This document shows positions 7,624 through 17,038 of a stretch of 64,000 nt of DNA, one piece after another. The position numbers were made by a program, and so were the translations under genes. This DNA comes from Prosthecodimorpha hirschii (GTDB lineage Bacteria > Pseudomonadota > Alphaproteobacteria > Rhizobiales > Ancalomicrobiaceae): NCBI RefSeq assembly GCF_001305515.1, contig NZ_LJYW01000001.1, positions 668,307-732,306 on the forward strand, read 5' to 3'. The notes beneath the pieces are model-generated. The model was not told where the DNA came from and searched no databases. It saw only the letters and a program-made list of their open reading frames with translations. Numbering within the stretch: the first letter of the stretch is position 1; each line of letters opens with the position of its first letter.

Positions 7624-9030
7624 ATGACCCAGGACCCGGCCGCAACGCTCGCCGCCCTCGCCGCCGCCCTGCCCGCCGGCATTCTGTCGACCGGCGCGGC
7701 GATCGGCGAAGCGCACTGGCACGACTGGAGCGATCAGGATCCGGTGCCGCCGCTGGCGCTTCTCCGGCCGCGCTCGACGGCCGAGGTCTCCACCGCGCTC
7801 GTCGCGCTCGGACGGCTCGGCCTCGCCGTGGTGCCCCAGGGCGGAATGACCGGCCTCGCCGGCGGTGCCCATCCGTCGGCCGGGGCCGTCGCGCTGTCGC
7901 TCGAACGCATGAACGGCATCGTGGCGATCGACGAGATCGGGCTGACCATGACGGTCGAGGCCGGCACCCCGCTCGCCGCCGTGCAGGCCGCCGCCGACGC
8001 CGTCGGGCTCCAGTATCCGGTCGATCTCGGCGCCCGCGGCTCCTGCACGATCGGCGGCAATCTCTCGACCAATGCCGGCGGCGTCCGCGTGATCCGCTAC
8101 GGCATGACGCGCGAGAACGTGCTCGGCCTGGAATTCGTGCTCGCCGACGGCACGGTCGTCGATACCCTCAATACGATGATCAAGAACAATGCCGGCTACG
8201 ACCTGAAGCAGATGCTGATCGGCGCCGAAGGCACGCTCGGGATCATCACCCGCGCGGTGCTCCGGCTGCAGCCGAAGCCGACGACGGTCGCCACCGCGCT
8301 CTGCGCCCTGCCGGACTTCGACGCCGTCACGGCGCTCCTGAAACAGTTGCGCCGCCGGCTCGGCCCCGCGCTGACGGTGTTCGAAGGCATGTGGCCGAGC
8401 TTCCACGATTTCATGGCCGACGCGCTGCCGCTTGCACGCAAGCCCTTCGCTAGGCCGCACGGCGCCTATGTGCTGGTCGAGGCGAGCGGCTTCGGCGAAG
8501 AGACCATCCAGGACCGCCTGGAAGTGGCGCTCGCCGATCTGATCGAGGCCGGCGTCCTGGAGGACGTGGTGATCGCAGCCTCGGAGCGCGATGCGCGCGA
8601 TTTGTGGACCGTCCGCGAGAGCGTTTCCGAATATGGCCGCATCCTCGGCCGCATCCTCGGCTACGATCTCGGCGTCCCGATCCATGCCATGGGGGCGCTG
8701 GTCGTGGCCCTGGAGACCGAAATCCCGGCGCGCTTCCCGGATGCCCGGACGCTCTGCTACGGCCATGTGGGCGACGGAAACCTGCATGTCGTGGTCAACG
8801 TGCCCTCCGCAGGCCTGCACCAGCCGCATGACGAGGTCGACGCGATCGTCTACGCGCTGACCGGGCGCTTCGGCGGGACCATCTCGGCCGAGCACGGCAT
8901 CGGCACCCTCAAGAAGCCCTACCTGCATCTCGCCCGCTCGCCCGAGGCCCTCGACGTGATGCGCCGGATCAAGCGCGCGCTCGACCCGGCCGCAATGCTC
9001 AATCCGGGCAAGCTGCTGCCCGATCCGTAG
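7624..9030 (+). CDS. FAD-binding oxidoreductase, GlcD/D-2-hydroxyacid dehydrogenase type
   Basis: A 468-residue flavoprotein with an N-terminal PCMH-type FAD domain and a C-terminal FAD-oxidase cap. Seen are VVPQGGMTGLAGGAHP (pyrophosphate loop), DLGARGSCTIGGNLSTNAGG, IGAEGTLGIITRAVLRLQP, and the C-terminal HGIGTLKKPYL plus LDPAAMLNPGKLLP typical of GlcD, D-lactate and D-2-hydroxyglutarate dehydrogenases. It oxidises a D-2-hydroxy acid to the 2-keto acid. As the last gene of the operon it may feed or drain the HpaI aldolase. ATG 7624 lies 14 bp after dctM; the frame is open far upstream, but that part overlaps dctM. Confidence 0.9.
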   Translation: MTQDPAATLAALAAALPAGILSTGAAIGEAHWHDWSDQDPVPPLALLRPRSTAEVSTALVALGRLGLAVVPQGGMTGLAGGAHPSAGAVALSLERMNGIVAIDEIGLTMTVEAGTPLAAVQAAADAVGLQYPVDLGARGSCTIGGNLSTNAGGVRVIRYGMTRENVLGLEFVLADGTVVDTLNTMIKNNAGYDLKQMLIGAEGTLGIITRAVLRLQPKPTTVATALCALPDFDAVTALLKQLRRRLGPALTVFEGMWPSFHDFMADALPLARKPFARPHGAYVLVEASGFGEETIQDRLEVALADLIEAGVLEDVVIAASERDARDLWTVRESVSEYGRILGRILGYDLGVPIHAMGALVVALETEIPARFPDARTLCYGHVGDGNLHVVVNVPSAGLHQPHDEVDAIVYALTGRFGGTISAEHGIGTLKKPYLHLARSPEALDVMRRIKRALDPAAMLNPGKLLPDP

Positions 9031-9109
9031 GGGCGACCGGCCCTGGCGACTTCGGCGAGCCGGCTGATCGCGCGCCCCGGGGGGAAACGTCCGCCACGGG
9101 GCGACGGCA

Positions 9110-9526
9110 CTACGACCAGAAGTCCCGCGCCGGCGCCGGCAGGCGGGTGAGAACGCGCTCGAAGGCCTCCGCCTCGACATGGCGGCGCAGGACGCTCGCG
9201 ACGTCGTGGATTGCGGTATCGGGCGAGAAGTTGTGGTCGATCCGCAGCGCCTTGACCTCCTCGGTCATCGTCGCGCGGTCCCAGGATGTGGCTTGCGGCG
9301 CGTCCGGATCCCAGTCCTCTACGAACAGGGCGCGGAGCATTGCCGGCAGGACCTGGGCGAAGACGATCGCCTCCCTGAGGGTCAACCGCCGCCGGAAGCA
9401 GATCAGCACCGCCTGGATGGTCGTATAGGCCTGGTTTCGTGTCGTCAGGCCGGTCGCCTCGACCACCTCCATCAGGAACCGGTCGAAGTCCTGCGCGGCG
9501 AGCCTGTAGTCCATCGGCATGGGCAT
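9110..9526 (-). CDS. DUF2267 domain-containing protein
   Basis: A 138-residue soluble helical protein matching the DUF2267 pattern: DYRLAAQDFDRFLMEVVEATGL, then AYTTIQAVLICFRRRLTLREA and FAQVLPAMLRALFVEDWDP, ending in repeated VLRRHVEAEAFERVLTRLP. The molecular function of the family is not known; members are often stress-associated. It stands alone on the minus strand, downstream of and convergent with the FAD dehydrogenase. A run of Met codons at the start (MPMPM) leaves the exact start uncertain by 6 bases. Confidence 0.8.
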   Translation of the reverse strand: MPMPMDYRLAAQDFDRFLMEVVEATGLTTRNQAYTTIQAVLICFRRRLTLREAIVFAQVLPAMLRALFVEDWDPDAPQATSWDRATMTEEVKALRIDHNFSPDTAIHDVASVLRRHVEAEAFERVLTRLPAPARDFWS

Positions 9527-9689
9527 GGGTGGACGGACCTATGAGGGTTTGACCGGCACCCTGAAGTTTGCCCGATCATGCCTCGGTTCGTCACCCGCGG
9601 AGAACGGCTGACGCGGCGGCGGACGATCGGAGCCGGGATCCGGACCCGGCAACGATGGACGCGCGGGCCGCGGTCTGGTGCGGCCGGCA

Positions 9690-10310
9690 TCACCCGCCGT
9701 GGCCCGGGACGATCCAGGGCGCCTCGGTGCGGCGGGTGCGGGCGAAGGCGGCGATCTCGGCGGCGTGGCGGAGCGTCAGATCGATATCGTCCCAGCCGTT
9801 GAGGAGCTGCAGGCGGCGCACCGGATCGATCGCGAAGGCGATCGCGCGGTCGCCGGCGGCGATCGTCTGCGCGGTAAGATCGACGCAGACGGGGGTCTCC
9901 GGCTCGGCCTCGATCGCGGCCAGCAGGCTTTCGGCGTCGTCTTCGGTCACCGTCGCCGGCAGGAGGCCGTTCTTGACCGCGTTGGAGGCGAAGATATCGC
10001 CGAAGGACGGCGCGATCACGCAGGCGATGCCGTAGTCGACCAGGGCATAGACGGCGGCCTCGCGTGACGAGCCGGTGCCGAAATTGCGCCGCGCGACCAG
10101 GATGCGGGCACCGGCGCGGCGCGGATCGTCGAGCACGAAGCCCGGCACCGGCGCGCCGTCCGGGCCGAAGCGCAGGTCGTGCAGCAGGAACGTTCCATAG
10201 CCGGCGGTCCGCGGGCGGCTCATGAAACGCGCCGGGATCAGCTGGTCGGTATCGACATTGGCGAGGCCGAGCGGACAGGCACGCGCCTCCAGGCGGGTGA
10301 AGGGCTGCAT
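9690..10310 (-). CDS. leuD: LeuD-like hydro-lyase small subunit (aconitase family)
   Basis: A 206-residue swivel-domain subunit pairing with the LeuC-like protein encoded immediately upstream (1-bp gap). Signatures: NVDTDQLIPARFM near the N-terminus, RNFGTGSSREAAVYALVDYGIACVIAPSFGDIF, and NGLLP. It contributes substrate-binding residues to the Fe-S active site of the large subunit. It is the last gene of the 13-gene operon. In that catabolic setting it more likely hydrates an alkyl-substituted maleate or similar acid than isomerises isopropylmalate, but sequence alone cannot separate these. Confidence 0.85.
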   Translation of the reverse strand: MQPFTRLEARACPLGLANVDTDQLIPARFMSRPRTAGYGTFLLHDLRFGPDGAPVPGFVLDDPRRAGARILVARRNFGTGSSREAAVYALVDYGIACVIAPSFGDIFASNAVKNGLLPATVTEDDAESLLAAIEAEPETPVCVDLTAQTIAAGDRAIAFAIDPVRRLQLLNGWDDIDLTLRHAAEIAAFARTRRTEAPWIVPGHGG

Positions 10311-10311
10311 G

Positions 10312-11721
10312 TCAGGCCTCGCGATCGGGTTCGGTCAAGTCCCGGACATCGGTCAGCCGTCCGGTCACCGCCGCCGCCGCCACCATGGCGGGCGACATCA
10401 GATGCGTCCGCGAGCCCGGTCCCTGGCGGCCGCGGAAATTGCGGTTGGTGGTCGAGGCGCAGCGCTCGCCGGCCGGCACGATGTCGCCGTTCATGCCGAC
10501 GCACATCGAGCAGCCGGGATCGGCCCAGGTCAGTCCGGCCTCGATGAAGATGCGGTCGAGCCCCTCGGCCTCCGCGGCGCGCTTGACGGCGAGCGAGCCC
10601 GGCGCGACCAGCCCGGGCACCACCGCCCGCCGCCCCTTCAGGACCGCGGCGGCGGCGCGCAGGTCGTCCAGCCGGCCATTGGTGCAGGAGCCGATGAAGA
10701 CCCGGTCGACCGCGATCGCGTCGAGCCGCATGCCGGGCGTCAGGCCCATATAGTCGAGTGCCGCCGCCACCGTCGCGGCGCGGGCCGGGTCGCCGGCCTC
10801 CGGCGACGGGGCCGTGGCGGTTACCGGCAGCGCCTCCTCCGGGCTTGTGCCCCAGGTCACGGTCGGCGCGACCGCAGCCGCGTCGAGGCGGATGTCCCGG
10901 TCGAACACGGCGTCCGGATCGCCGGCCAGGCCGCGCCACGCAGCGACGGCGCGGTCGAACAGGGCACCGGCCGGGGCGAACGGCCGGCCGCGCAGATAGG
11001 CGAAGGTCGTCTCGTCCGGCGCCACCATGGCGCAGCGCGCGCCGGCCTCGATCGACATGTTGCAGAGCGTCAGCCGCCCCTCCATCGACAGGGCCCGGAT
11101 CGCCGCGCCCTGATACTCGACCGCATGGCCGCGCGCGCCGTCCGCCCCGATCGCGGCGATGACGTGGAGCGCCAGATCCTTGGCGCCGACATGGGCGCCG
11201 AGGTGCCCGTCGACGGTGATCCGCATCCGCTTCGGCTTCCTCTGCCACAGCGTCTGGGTCATCAGCACATGGGCGACCTCGGAGGCGCCGATGCCGAACG
11301 CATAGGCGCCGAAGGCGCCGTGGGTCGAGGTGTGGCTGTCGCCGCAGACGATCAGCAGGCCCGGCAGGGTCAGACCCTGCTCGGGACCGACCACATGGAC
11401 GATGCCCTGGCTCGGATCGTCGAGGCCGAACAGGCGGAAGCCGTGACGCGCGGCATTGTCGGAAAGCCTAGCGACCATGCCGGCGATCTCCGGATCGGCG
11501 ATCACCGGCCGGCCGCGCGTCGGCACATAGTGGTCGGCGACGCCGAAGGTCAGCGCCGGCTCGGCGACCGTCGCGGCGCGCTGGTCGAGCGTACGGAAGG
11601 CGTGGTGCGATCCCTCGTGGACGAAGTGGCGGTCGACCCACAGCAGGCTCTCGCCGTCCTCGCGGGTGAGGATGACATGGGCGTCCCAGAGCTTGTCGAA
11701 CAGGGTCCGCGCGCCGGTCAT
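10312..11721 (-). CDS. leuC: LeuC-like hydro-lyase large subunit (aconitase family, 4Fe-4S)
   Basis: A 469-residue aconitase-superfamily large subunit. The three cluster Cys are in FIGSCTNGR and CSMCVGMN (C-terminal third). Other family motifs are [19 protein letters not shown] and [15 protein letters not shown]. One oddity is ADHYVPT where biosynthetic LeuC usually has DHNVPT, which points to a paralogue with altered substrate. ATG 11721 overlaps the preceding stop (ATGA), which rejects the longer upstream frame. Neighbours (methylisocitrate-lyase-like, MmgE/PrpD, HyuAB) suggest hydration of a substituted unsaturated dicarboxylate, as dimethylmaleate hydratase DmdAB does in nicotinate fermenters. 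A role in leucine synthesis is the alternative. Confidence 0.85.
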   Translation of the reverse strand: MTGARTLFDKLWDAHVILTREDGESLLWVDRHFVHEGSHHAFRTLDQRAATVAEPALTFGVADHYVPTRGRPVIADPEIAGMVARLSDNAARHGFRLFGLDDPSQGIVHVVGPEQGLTLPGLLIVCGDSHTSTHGAFGAYAFGIGASEVAHVLMTQTLWQRKPKRMRITVDGHLGAHVGAKDLALHVIAAIGADGARGHAVEYQGAAIRALSMEGRLTLCNMSIEAGARCAMVAPDETTFAYLRGRPFAPAGALFDRAVAAWRGLAGDPDAVFDRDIRLDAAAVAPTVTWGTSPEEALPVTATAPSPEAGDPARAATVAAALDYMGLTPGMRLDAIAVDRVFIGSCTNGRLDDLRAAAAVLKGRRAVVPGLVAPGSLAVKRAAEAEGLDRIFIEAGLTWADPGCSMCVGMNGDIVPAGERCASTTNRNFRGRQGPGSRTHLMSPAMVAAAAVTGRLTDVRDLTEPDREA

Positions 11722-12332
11722 GCGGCTTCGACCTCGGCCCGCATGGCGGCGATCGAGGCGACGCGGGCGACCGGCCGCAGCGCCTCGATCGCGGTGCGGT
11801 GCGTCTCGACCGAGAAGGCGGCGCAGCCGTCCTCGAGCACGATCGCGTCGATGTCGCGGACATGGGCGTCGCGCACCGTGGAGGCGACGCCGCCATTGGT
11901 GACGATGCCGCCGACGATCAGCCGGGTGATGCCGAGCTTGCGCAGGACCCATTCCAGCCGGGTCATGTAGAAGGCCGAATAGGCCAGCTTCTCGATCACC
12001 ACGTCGACCGGCTGCAGCGCGTCGACGGTGGCATTGCCCCAGGACCCGGGCGCGAAATCGCCCCGGCCGAGGAAGGGCCGCAGCGCCTTCAGATGCGGGG
12101 AGATGATCGGCTCGCCGCCGCGTCCGGGCACCAGCGTGAACTGGGTCGCGACGACCAGCCCGCCCTTGGCGCGGACCGCCTCCGCCAGCGGCTTCAGCCG
12201 CTCCGGCAGCGCCGCGATCTCAGGTGCCGATTGGCCGGCCCGGCCATAGGCGCCCTTCGGATCGAGGAAGTCGTTTTGCAGGTCGACGGTCAGCAGCGCC
12301 GTCGCGGCCATGTCGAGAGGACTGTGGGCCAT
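11718..12332 (-). CDS. Isochorismatase-like protein lacking the Cys nucleophile
   Basis: A 204-residue alpha/beta protein of the isochorismatase-like hydrolase superfamily. The catalytic Asp is in [12 protein letters not shown] (about residue 17) and the Lys in [12 protein letters not shown]. The third triad position is altered: the usual TNVCVEST reads TNGGVAST, so the nucleophilic Cys is Gly (codon GGC). True isochorismatases such as EntB and PhzD also lack this Cys and hydrolyse vinyl ethers, whereas amidases of the family need it. So despite sitting beside hydantoinase genes, it may not be an N-carbamoyl or maleamate amidase. It overlaps leuC by 4 bp and starts 1 bp after hyuA. Confidence 0.85.
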   Translation of the reverse strand: MAHSPLDMAATALLTVDLQNDFLDPKGAYGRAGQSAPEIAALPERLKPLAEAVRAKGGLVVATQFTLVPGRGGEPIISPHLKALRPFLGRGDFAPGSWGNATVDALQPVDVVIEKLAYSAFYMTRLEWVLRKLGITRLIVGGIVTNGGVASTVRDAHVRDIDAIVLEDGCAAFSVETHRTAIEALRPVARVASIAAMRAEVEAA

Positions 12333-12333
12333 G

Positions 12334-14421
12334 TCAGGACCGCTCCACGATCAGGTTGCCGAAGGGATCGACCCGGGCGACGAGGCCCGGATCGACCACG
12401 GTCGTGGCGTCGGGCTGCTCCAGGATGGCCGGACCGGCGATCGCGGCGCCGACCGGCAGCGCCAGCCGGTCCCAGATGGTCGCGTCATGCCAGCCGCCGT
12501 CGAACCAGACCGGCCGGGTGCCGCGGCGGGCGGCGTCCAGCGAGGCGTCGGGTGCGGGCGCCAGCGCCATCAGGTCGAAGGCCGGCCGGCGTCCGATCGC
12601 GGCGGTGCGCAGGTTGACGATGCGCACCGGGATGCCGGGCAGCAGCCGCGAGAAGGCCTGCGAATAGGCGGCCTCGAAGGCGGCCCGCACGATCGCCTCG
12701 GTGACGCCGGTGGTCTCCTGCCCGGTTGCGCTGCCGGTCGCACCGCCCGTCCCCGCGCCGTCCAGCGTGACCGGCAGCGGGACCGCGACCGTGTGGGTCT
12801 GGCCCTGGTAGTGCATGTCGAGTTCGTAGACCACGTCGACCGCCTCGACGGCGAGCCCGGCCCCGGCGACGACCGCGCGCGCCTCGCCGCCGGCCTCGAC
12901 CATGCGCGCATCGAGCCGGGCGGCATCGAGCCCGTCCAGCGACAGGTTCACGGTGGCGACCTGGTCGTGGCGGATATCGGCGATGATGCAGCCGAGCGCC
13001 GAAGTGATGCCCGGATAGCGCGGCACCAGCGCGCCCTTCAGCCCGACATCGCGGATCAGCGCCCCGACATGCAGCGCTCCGCCGCCGCCGAAGGGCACGG
13101 CGGTGAAGCGGGTCGGGTCGTGGCCGCGTTCGATCGAGACGAGCCGGATCGCGCCGGCCATCTTGGCATTGGCGACCCGCACCACCGCTTCCGCGGCGGC
13201 CTCCGGCGTGAGCCCGAGCGGTGCGCCGATGGCCGCGTCGAGCGCCGCGCGGGCGGCCTCCACGTCGAGCCGCGCCAGCTTGCCGCCGATCGGCCGGTCG
13301 GCATTGATCCGGCCGAGCACCAGGTTGGCGTCGGTCAGGGTCGGACGGGTGTTGCCCTGGCCGTAGGCGACCGGGCCGGGCCGCGAGCCGGCGCTTTCCG
13401 GACCGACCGCGATCAGCCCGCCGGCATCGACATGGGCGATCGAGCCGCCGCCGGCGCCGATGGTGGTGATCTCGATCATCGGCGTGCGCACGACGAGACC
13501 AAAATCGATCACCGTCTGGGCGGCCAGCGCCGCCTTGCCGCCGGCGACCAGCGACACGTCGAAGGAGGTGCCGCCGAGATCGGCCGTGACGATGTCGGCA
13601 TGGCCCGCCGCCCCGGCGATCGCCGCGGCCGCGATCACGCCCGCCGCCGGACCCGACAGGGCGGTGCGCACCGGCAGTCTTCGCGCGGTGGCGGTCGACA
13701 TCACGCCGCCGTTCGACTGGACGATGTGGAACGAGCCGGCGAAGCCCCCGGCCGCCAGGGCCTCGTCGAGCTTGCCCAGATAGCTGGCGACGACGGGCTG
13801 CAGATAGGCGTTGAGGGTCGTCGTCGAGGTCCGCTCGAACTCGCGGATCTCGGGCAGGACCTGCGCCGAATGGGCGATATGGGCATTCGGCCAGACCGCG
13901 CGGGCGGCCTCGAAGGCGGCGCGTTCGTTGGCCGGGTTGGCATAGGCGTTGACGAAGACGATGGCGAGCGCCTCCGCCCCGCGCGCAAGCAGGGCGGCGG
14001 CTGCCGCCCGCACGGCGTCGAGATCGACGGCGAGGCGCACGGTACCGTCGGCGAGCGTCCGCTCGGGCACCTCCAGGCGCATGTCGCGCGGCACGACCGG
14101 CTCGAAATCGCCCCACAGGCCCCAGGTGTTCGGGCGGTCGCGGCGGCGCATCTCCAGCGCGTCGCGGAAGCCGGGCGTGGTGATGATGCCGACCCGGGCG
14201 CCCTTGCGCTCCAGGAGCGCGTTGGTGCCGACCGTGGTGCCGTGCACGATCGCGTCAAGCGCGGCGACCGGCCCGAGCCGGGTCAGCCCGTCCATGAAGC
14301 CGACCGCCTCGTCGCCCCGGTTCGACGGCGCCTTGGCGGTCCGGAAGCTGCGGCTCTCCTCGTCGAAATAGGCGAGATCCGTGAAGGTGCCGCCGACATC
14401 GACCCCGACGATCCTGGTCAT
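12334..14421 (-). CDS. Hydantoinase/oxoprolinase subunit A (HyuA-like)
   Basis: A 695-residue ATP-dependent cyclic-amide hydrolase subunit. The N-terminal actin-like domain begins GVDVGGTFTDLAYFD and includes HGTTVGTNALLERKGARVG; the middle carries VQSNGGVMS and TADLGGTSFDVSLV, and then GHDPTRFTAVPFGGGGALH. HyuA pairs with HyuB to phosphorylate and open hydantoin, 5-oxoproline or lactam rings, or to carboxylate ketones (family range). Its ATG overlaps the hyuB stop by 4 bp. Within this operon it would open a cyclic amide or imide imported by the ABC system. The substrate cannot be read from the sequence. Confidence 0.93.
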   Translation of the reverse strand: MTRIVGVDVGGTFTDLAYFDEESRSFRTAKAPSNRGDEAVGFMDGLTRLGPVAALDAIVHGTTVGTNALLERKGARVGIITTPGFRDALEMRRRDRPNTWGLWGDFEPVVPRDMRLEVPERTLADGTVRLAVDLDAVRAAAAALLARGAEALAIVFVNAYANPANERAAFEAARAVWPNAHIAHSAQVLPEIREFERTSTTTLNAYLQPVVASYLGKLDEALAAGGFAGSFHIVQSNGGVMSTATARRLPVRTALSGPAAGVIAAAAIAGAAGHADIVTADLGGTSFDVSLVAGGKAALAAQTVIDFGLVVRTPMIEITTIGAGGGSIAHVDAGGLIAVGPESAGSRPGPVAYGQGNTRPTLTDANLVLGRINADRPIGGKLARLDVEAARAALDAAIGAPLGLTPEAAAEAVVRVANAKMAGAIRLVSIERGHDPTRFTAVPFGGGGALHVGALIRDVGLKGALVPRYPGITSALGCIIADIRHDQVATVNLSLDGLDAARLDARMVEAGGEARAVVAGAGLAVEAVDVVYELDMHYQGQTHTVAVPLPVTLDGAGTGGATGSATGQETTGVTEAIVRAAFEAAYSQAFSRLLPGIPVRIVNLRTAAIGRRPAFDLMALAPAPDASLDAARRGTRPVWFDGGWHDATIWDRLALPVGAAIAGPAILEQPDATTVVDPGLVARVDPFGNLIVERS

Positions 14422-16172
14422 GCCGGCCTCCCGGCGCGCAGCGCCGCCGTTTGCGCGACATCGATCGCGCCGTCCGCCGCGACGGCGACGCCGTAGTCGG
14501 CCGCCGCCTTCGCGACCGAGACGAAGCCGCGGCGGACATCGCGCGCGACCGCGTCAGGATCGCGCCGCCAGGGATCGCCCCAGCCGCCGCCGCCCGGCGT
14601 CTCCAGCCGCAACCGCTCGCCAGCCTTCAGCCGCACGCCGGTCACCTTGGAGGCCATCGGCGGCTCCTTGGGGCCGTCGGGACTGTCGTAGACGAAACGG
14701 TTGAGCGCGGCGGGATGGCCGCCGGCGACGCCGAACGGCGCGTAGCGGCCGCGCTCGCCGAGGAGCGAGACGTCAGCCCCGTCCGGCGCCAGCACTTCGA
14801 GCGCATAGACGGCGCCGAGGCCGCCGCGATGCAGGCCGGGACCGGCGCTGTCGGGCCTAAGGCCCCATTCGGTGAACATCACGGGATGCGCCGCTTCCAG
14901 GATCTCCGCCGGCGGCATGGTGGCGGTGGAGATCGGGTTGTTGGCATGGTTGAGGCCGTCGGAAGCCGGATTGCCGCCGAGCCCGCCGCCGAAGAAGGAG
15001 AACAGCACGAAGCGCTCGCCGCTCGCCCGGTGGCCGGCGACCGAGAGGGCGTTGATGGTGCCGAAGGGCGCGGCCGTGGCGCGGGCCGGATCGGCGGCCG
15101 CGAGCGCGCCGAAGACGACGCCGATCATGCGCAGGATGGTTTCCGTGTAGCCGGCCACCGGGCGCGGCGCCGAGACGCCCAGAAAGGTCGTGTCGGGGAT
15201 GACGAAGCGGATCGGATCGAGGCAGCCGGCATTGGCCGGCACGCCGGTGAAGACATGCTTCAGGGCCACATAGCAGGCCGCAACCGCCGTCGAGCGGGCG
15301 ATGTTGACCGGCCCCCGGCAAGGCGGCGAGGAGCGCGAGAAGTCGAGCGTCAGCGTCTCGCCTGCGACCGTCAGGTCGAGCGCGATGGTCAGCGGTTCGT
15401 CGACGATGCCGTCATTGTCGAGATGGTCGACGAAGCTGTAGGTGCCGTCCGGCAGGGCGCGGATATTCTCGCGCATCAGCGCGGCCGCGCGGGCCGAGGC
15501 CGCGTCCAGGGCGGCGGCGACGGTCGCCTCGCCATATTCGTCGATCAGCGCATGGAAGCGCCGCTCGCCGAGATCGAGCGCATTGAGTTGGCCGTTGAGA
15601 TCGCCCCAGTTGGAGCGCGGCAGGCGCGAATTGGCCTGCAGCACGTCGACGATGTCCTGCTGCAGCACCCCGGCCCTGAACAGCTTGACCGGCGGGATCA
15701 GCACGCCCTCCTGGAAGCATTCGGTGGCCTGCGGATTGTAGCCGCCGGGCACGTTGCCGCCGATATCGAGCCAATGGCCGACCGAGGCGAGCCAGGCGAA
15801 CAAGCGGCCGCCGCGCATCAGCGGCCGGACCAGCCGGAAGTCGTTGAGATGCGTGCCGCCGGCATAGGGATCGTTGAAGATGAAGGTGTCGCCGGCCTCC
15901 AGGCCCGCCCCGGCCGCGACCTTGTCGATCACCGCCTTCACGGCGAAGGCCATCGCGCCGACGAAGATCGGCAGGCCCTTGGAACCCTGCACCAGCGTCG
16001 CGCCGGTCTCGGCGTGATAGAGCCCGTGACAGGCGTCGCGCGCCTCGGCGATGATCGGGTTGAAGGCCGAGCGGTACAGGGTCGCGTCCATCTCGTCGGC
16101 GACCTGCTCCAGGCGGCCGGTCAGGATCGAGAAGACGACCGGATCGAGGCCGGCTGCGGTCGGGGCGGTCAT
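14418..16172 (-). CDS. Hydantoinase/oxoprolinase subunit B (HyuB-like)
   Basis: A 584-residue partner of HyuA. Family features: VADEMDATLYRSAFNPIIAEARD, YHAETGATLVQGSKGLPIFVGAM, GDTFIFNDPYAGGTHLNDFRLV, FDFS-like LDFSRSSPPCRGPVNIARS, and a Gly-rich C-terminus (ETPGGGGWGDP) with the terminal RRGFVS segment. It supplies the hydrolase half of the ATP-dependent ring-opening enzyme. It overlaps the lyase gene upstream and hyuA downstream by 4 bp each, so the genes are translationally coupled. Confidence 0.93.
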   Translation of the reverse strand: MTAPTAAGLDPVVFSILTGRLEQVADEMDATLYRSAFNPIIAEARDACHGLYHAETGATLVQGSKGLPIFVGAMAFAVKAVIDKVAAGAGLEAGDTFIFNDPYAGGTHLNDFRLVRPLMRGGRLFAWLASVGHWLDIGGNVPGGYNPQATECFQEGVLIPPVKLFRAGVLQQDIVDVLQANSRLPRSNWGDLNGQLNALDLGERRFHALIDEYGEATVAAALDAASARAAALMRENIRALPDGTYSFVDHLDNDGIVDEPLTIALDLTVAGETLTLDFSRSSPPCRGPVNIARSTAVAACYVALKHVFTGVPANAGCLDPIRFVIPDTTFLGVSAPRPVAGYTETILRMIGVVFGALAAADPARATAAPFGTINALSVAGHRASGERFVLFSFFGGGLGGNPASDGLNHANNPISTATMPPAEILEAAHPVMFTEWGLRPDSAGPGLHRGGLGAVYALEVLAPDGADVSLLGERGRYAPFGVAGGHPAALNRFVYDSPDGPKEPPMASKVTGVRLKAGERLRLETPGGGGWGDPWRRDPDAVARDVRRGFVSVAKAAADYGVAVAADGAIDVAQTAALRAGRPA

Positions 16173-17038
16173 GCGTCGCCTTCGTAATGCTTGCCGAGGG
16201 CCAGGATCTCGGGCGTCCCGATCACGGCATTGAGGGTGTCGAAATCGAACATCCGGTTGCGGAAGGCGTCGGTGCCGCCGTCGCGCAGCAGCGTCGCGTA
16301 GAAGTCCTCGGCCGCCCGCGCCACGGCGCGCACGACCCCGCCGGGGAAGATCACCAGCGCGAAGCCGAGCGCCTCCAGTTCGGCGGCGGCCATCATCGGG
16401 GTCCGCCCGCCCTCGACCATGTTGGCCATCAGCGGCAGCCGGCCGCCAAGCGCCTCGGCGATGGCGGCCAACTGCGCGCGCGAGCCGGGCGCCTCGACGA
16501 AGAGTGCGTCGGCCCCGGCCTCGGCATAGCGCCCGGCCCGGTCGATCGCCGCCGCGAAGCCCTCGACCGCGATCGCGTCGGTGCGGGCGATGACCAGGGT
16601 TTCGGCGCTGTGGCGCGCGTCGACCGCGGCGGCGATCTTGCCGGCCATCTCGGCCGTCGAAACCAGGCGCTTCTCGGCCAGATGGCCGCAGCGCTTGGGA
16701 TAGCTCTGGTCCTCGATCTGCAGCGCATCGGCGCCGGCGCGCTCGAACAGGCGCATGGTCCGCTGCATGTTGAGCGCGTTGCCGTGGCCGTTGTCGGCAT
16801 CGACGATCAGCGGCGCGGCGACCCGGTCGCGGATCATCAGAACCGTGTCGGCGACCTCGGTCATCGCGGCCAGCCCGATATCCGGCTGGCCGAGCCGCGT
16901 ATAGGATATCGCCGCGCCGGAGACGTAGAGCGCCTCGGCGCCGGCCTTGACGGCCAGGAGTGCGGTCAGCGGGTCGTAGACGCCCGGCGCCAGCAGGATC
17001 GGCTTGGCCGCGAGGCGGGCCTTCAGCGATTGGGTCAT
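16169..17038 (-). CDS. Isocitrate lyase/PEP mutase-family C-C lyase (PrpB/dimethylmalate-lyase-like)
   Basis: A 289-residue TIM-barrel enzyme. The catalytic lyase motif PKRCGH is intact (Cys about residue 119), which marks true lyases rather than phosphonate mutases. Metal and substrate segments are DADNGHGNALN, ALQIEDQSYPKRCGH, ARTDA and ANMVEGGRTP. Family members split 2-methylisocitrate, isocitrate or 2,3-dimethylmalate into pyruvate or glyoxylate plus an acid. Overlap with MmgE/PrpD and HyuB genes, and the LeuCD-like hydratase in the same operon, recall the DmdAB-Dml pair that hydrates dimethylmaleate and cleaves dimethylmalate to pyruvate and propionate. That substrate is an inference. 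Confidence 0.9.
   Translation of the reverse strand: MTQSLKARLAAKPILLAPGVYDPLTALLAVKAGAEALYVSGAAISYTRLGQPDIGLAAMTEVADTVLMIRDRVAAPLIVDADNGHGNALNMQRTMRLFERAGADALQIEDQSYPKRCGHLAEKRLVSTAEMAGKIAAAVDARHSAETLVIARTDAIAVEGFAAAIDRAGRYAEAGADALFVEAPGSRAQLAAIAEALGGRLPLMANMVEGGRTPMMAAAELEALGFALVIFPGGVVRAVARAAEDFYATLLRDGGTDAFRNRMFDFDTLNAVIGTPEILALGKHYEGDA

Noticed and set aside
5588-7645. 685-residue minus-strand open frame under the TRAP permease genes
   Set aside because: The translation is dominated by His/Asp/Gln/Arg, the complement of hydrophobic codons; there is no ribosome site and no family motif.
9690-11721. Housekeeping leucine biosynthesis leuCD
   Set aside because: Not excluded, but no leuA/leuB neighbours exist and the genes sit at the end of a catabolic operon beside a lyase, MmgE/PrpD and HyuAB; the LeuC motif ADHYVPT also departs from the biosynthetic form.
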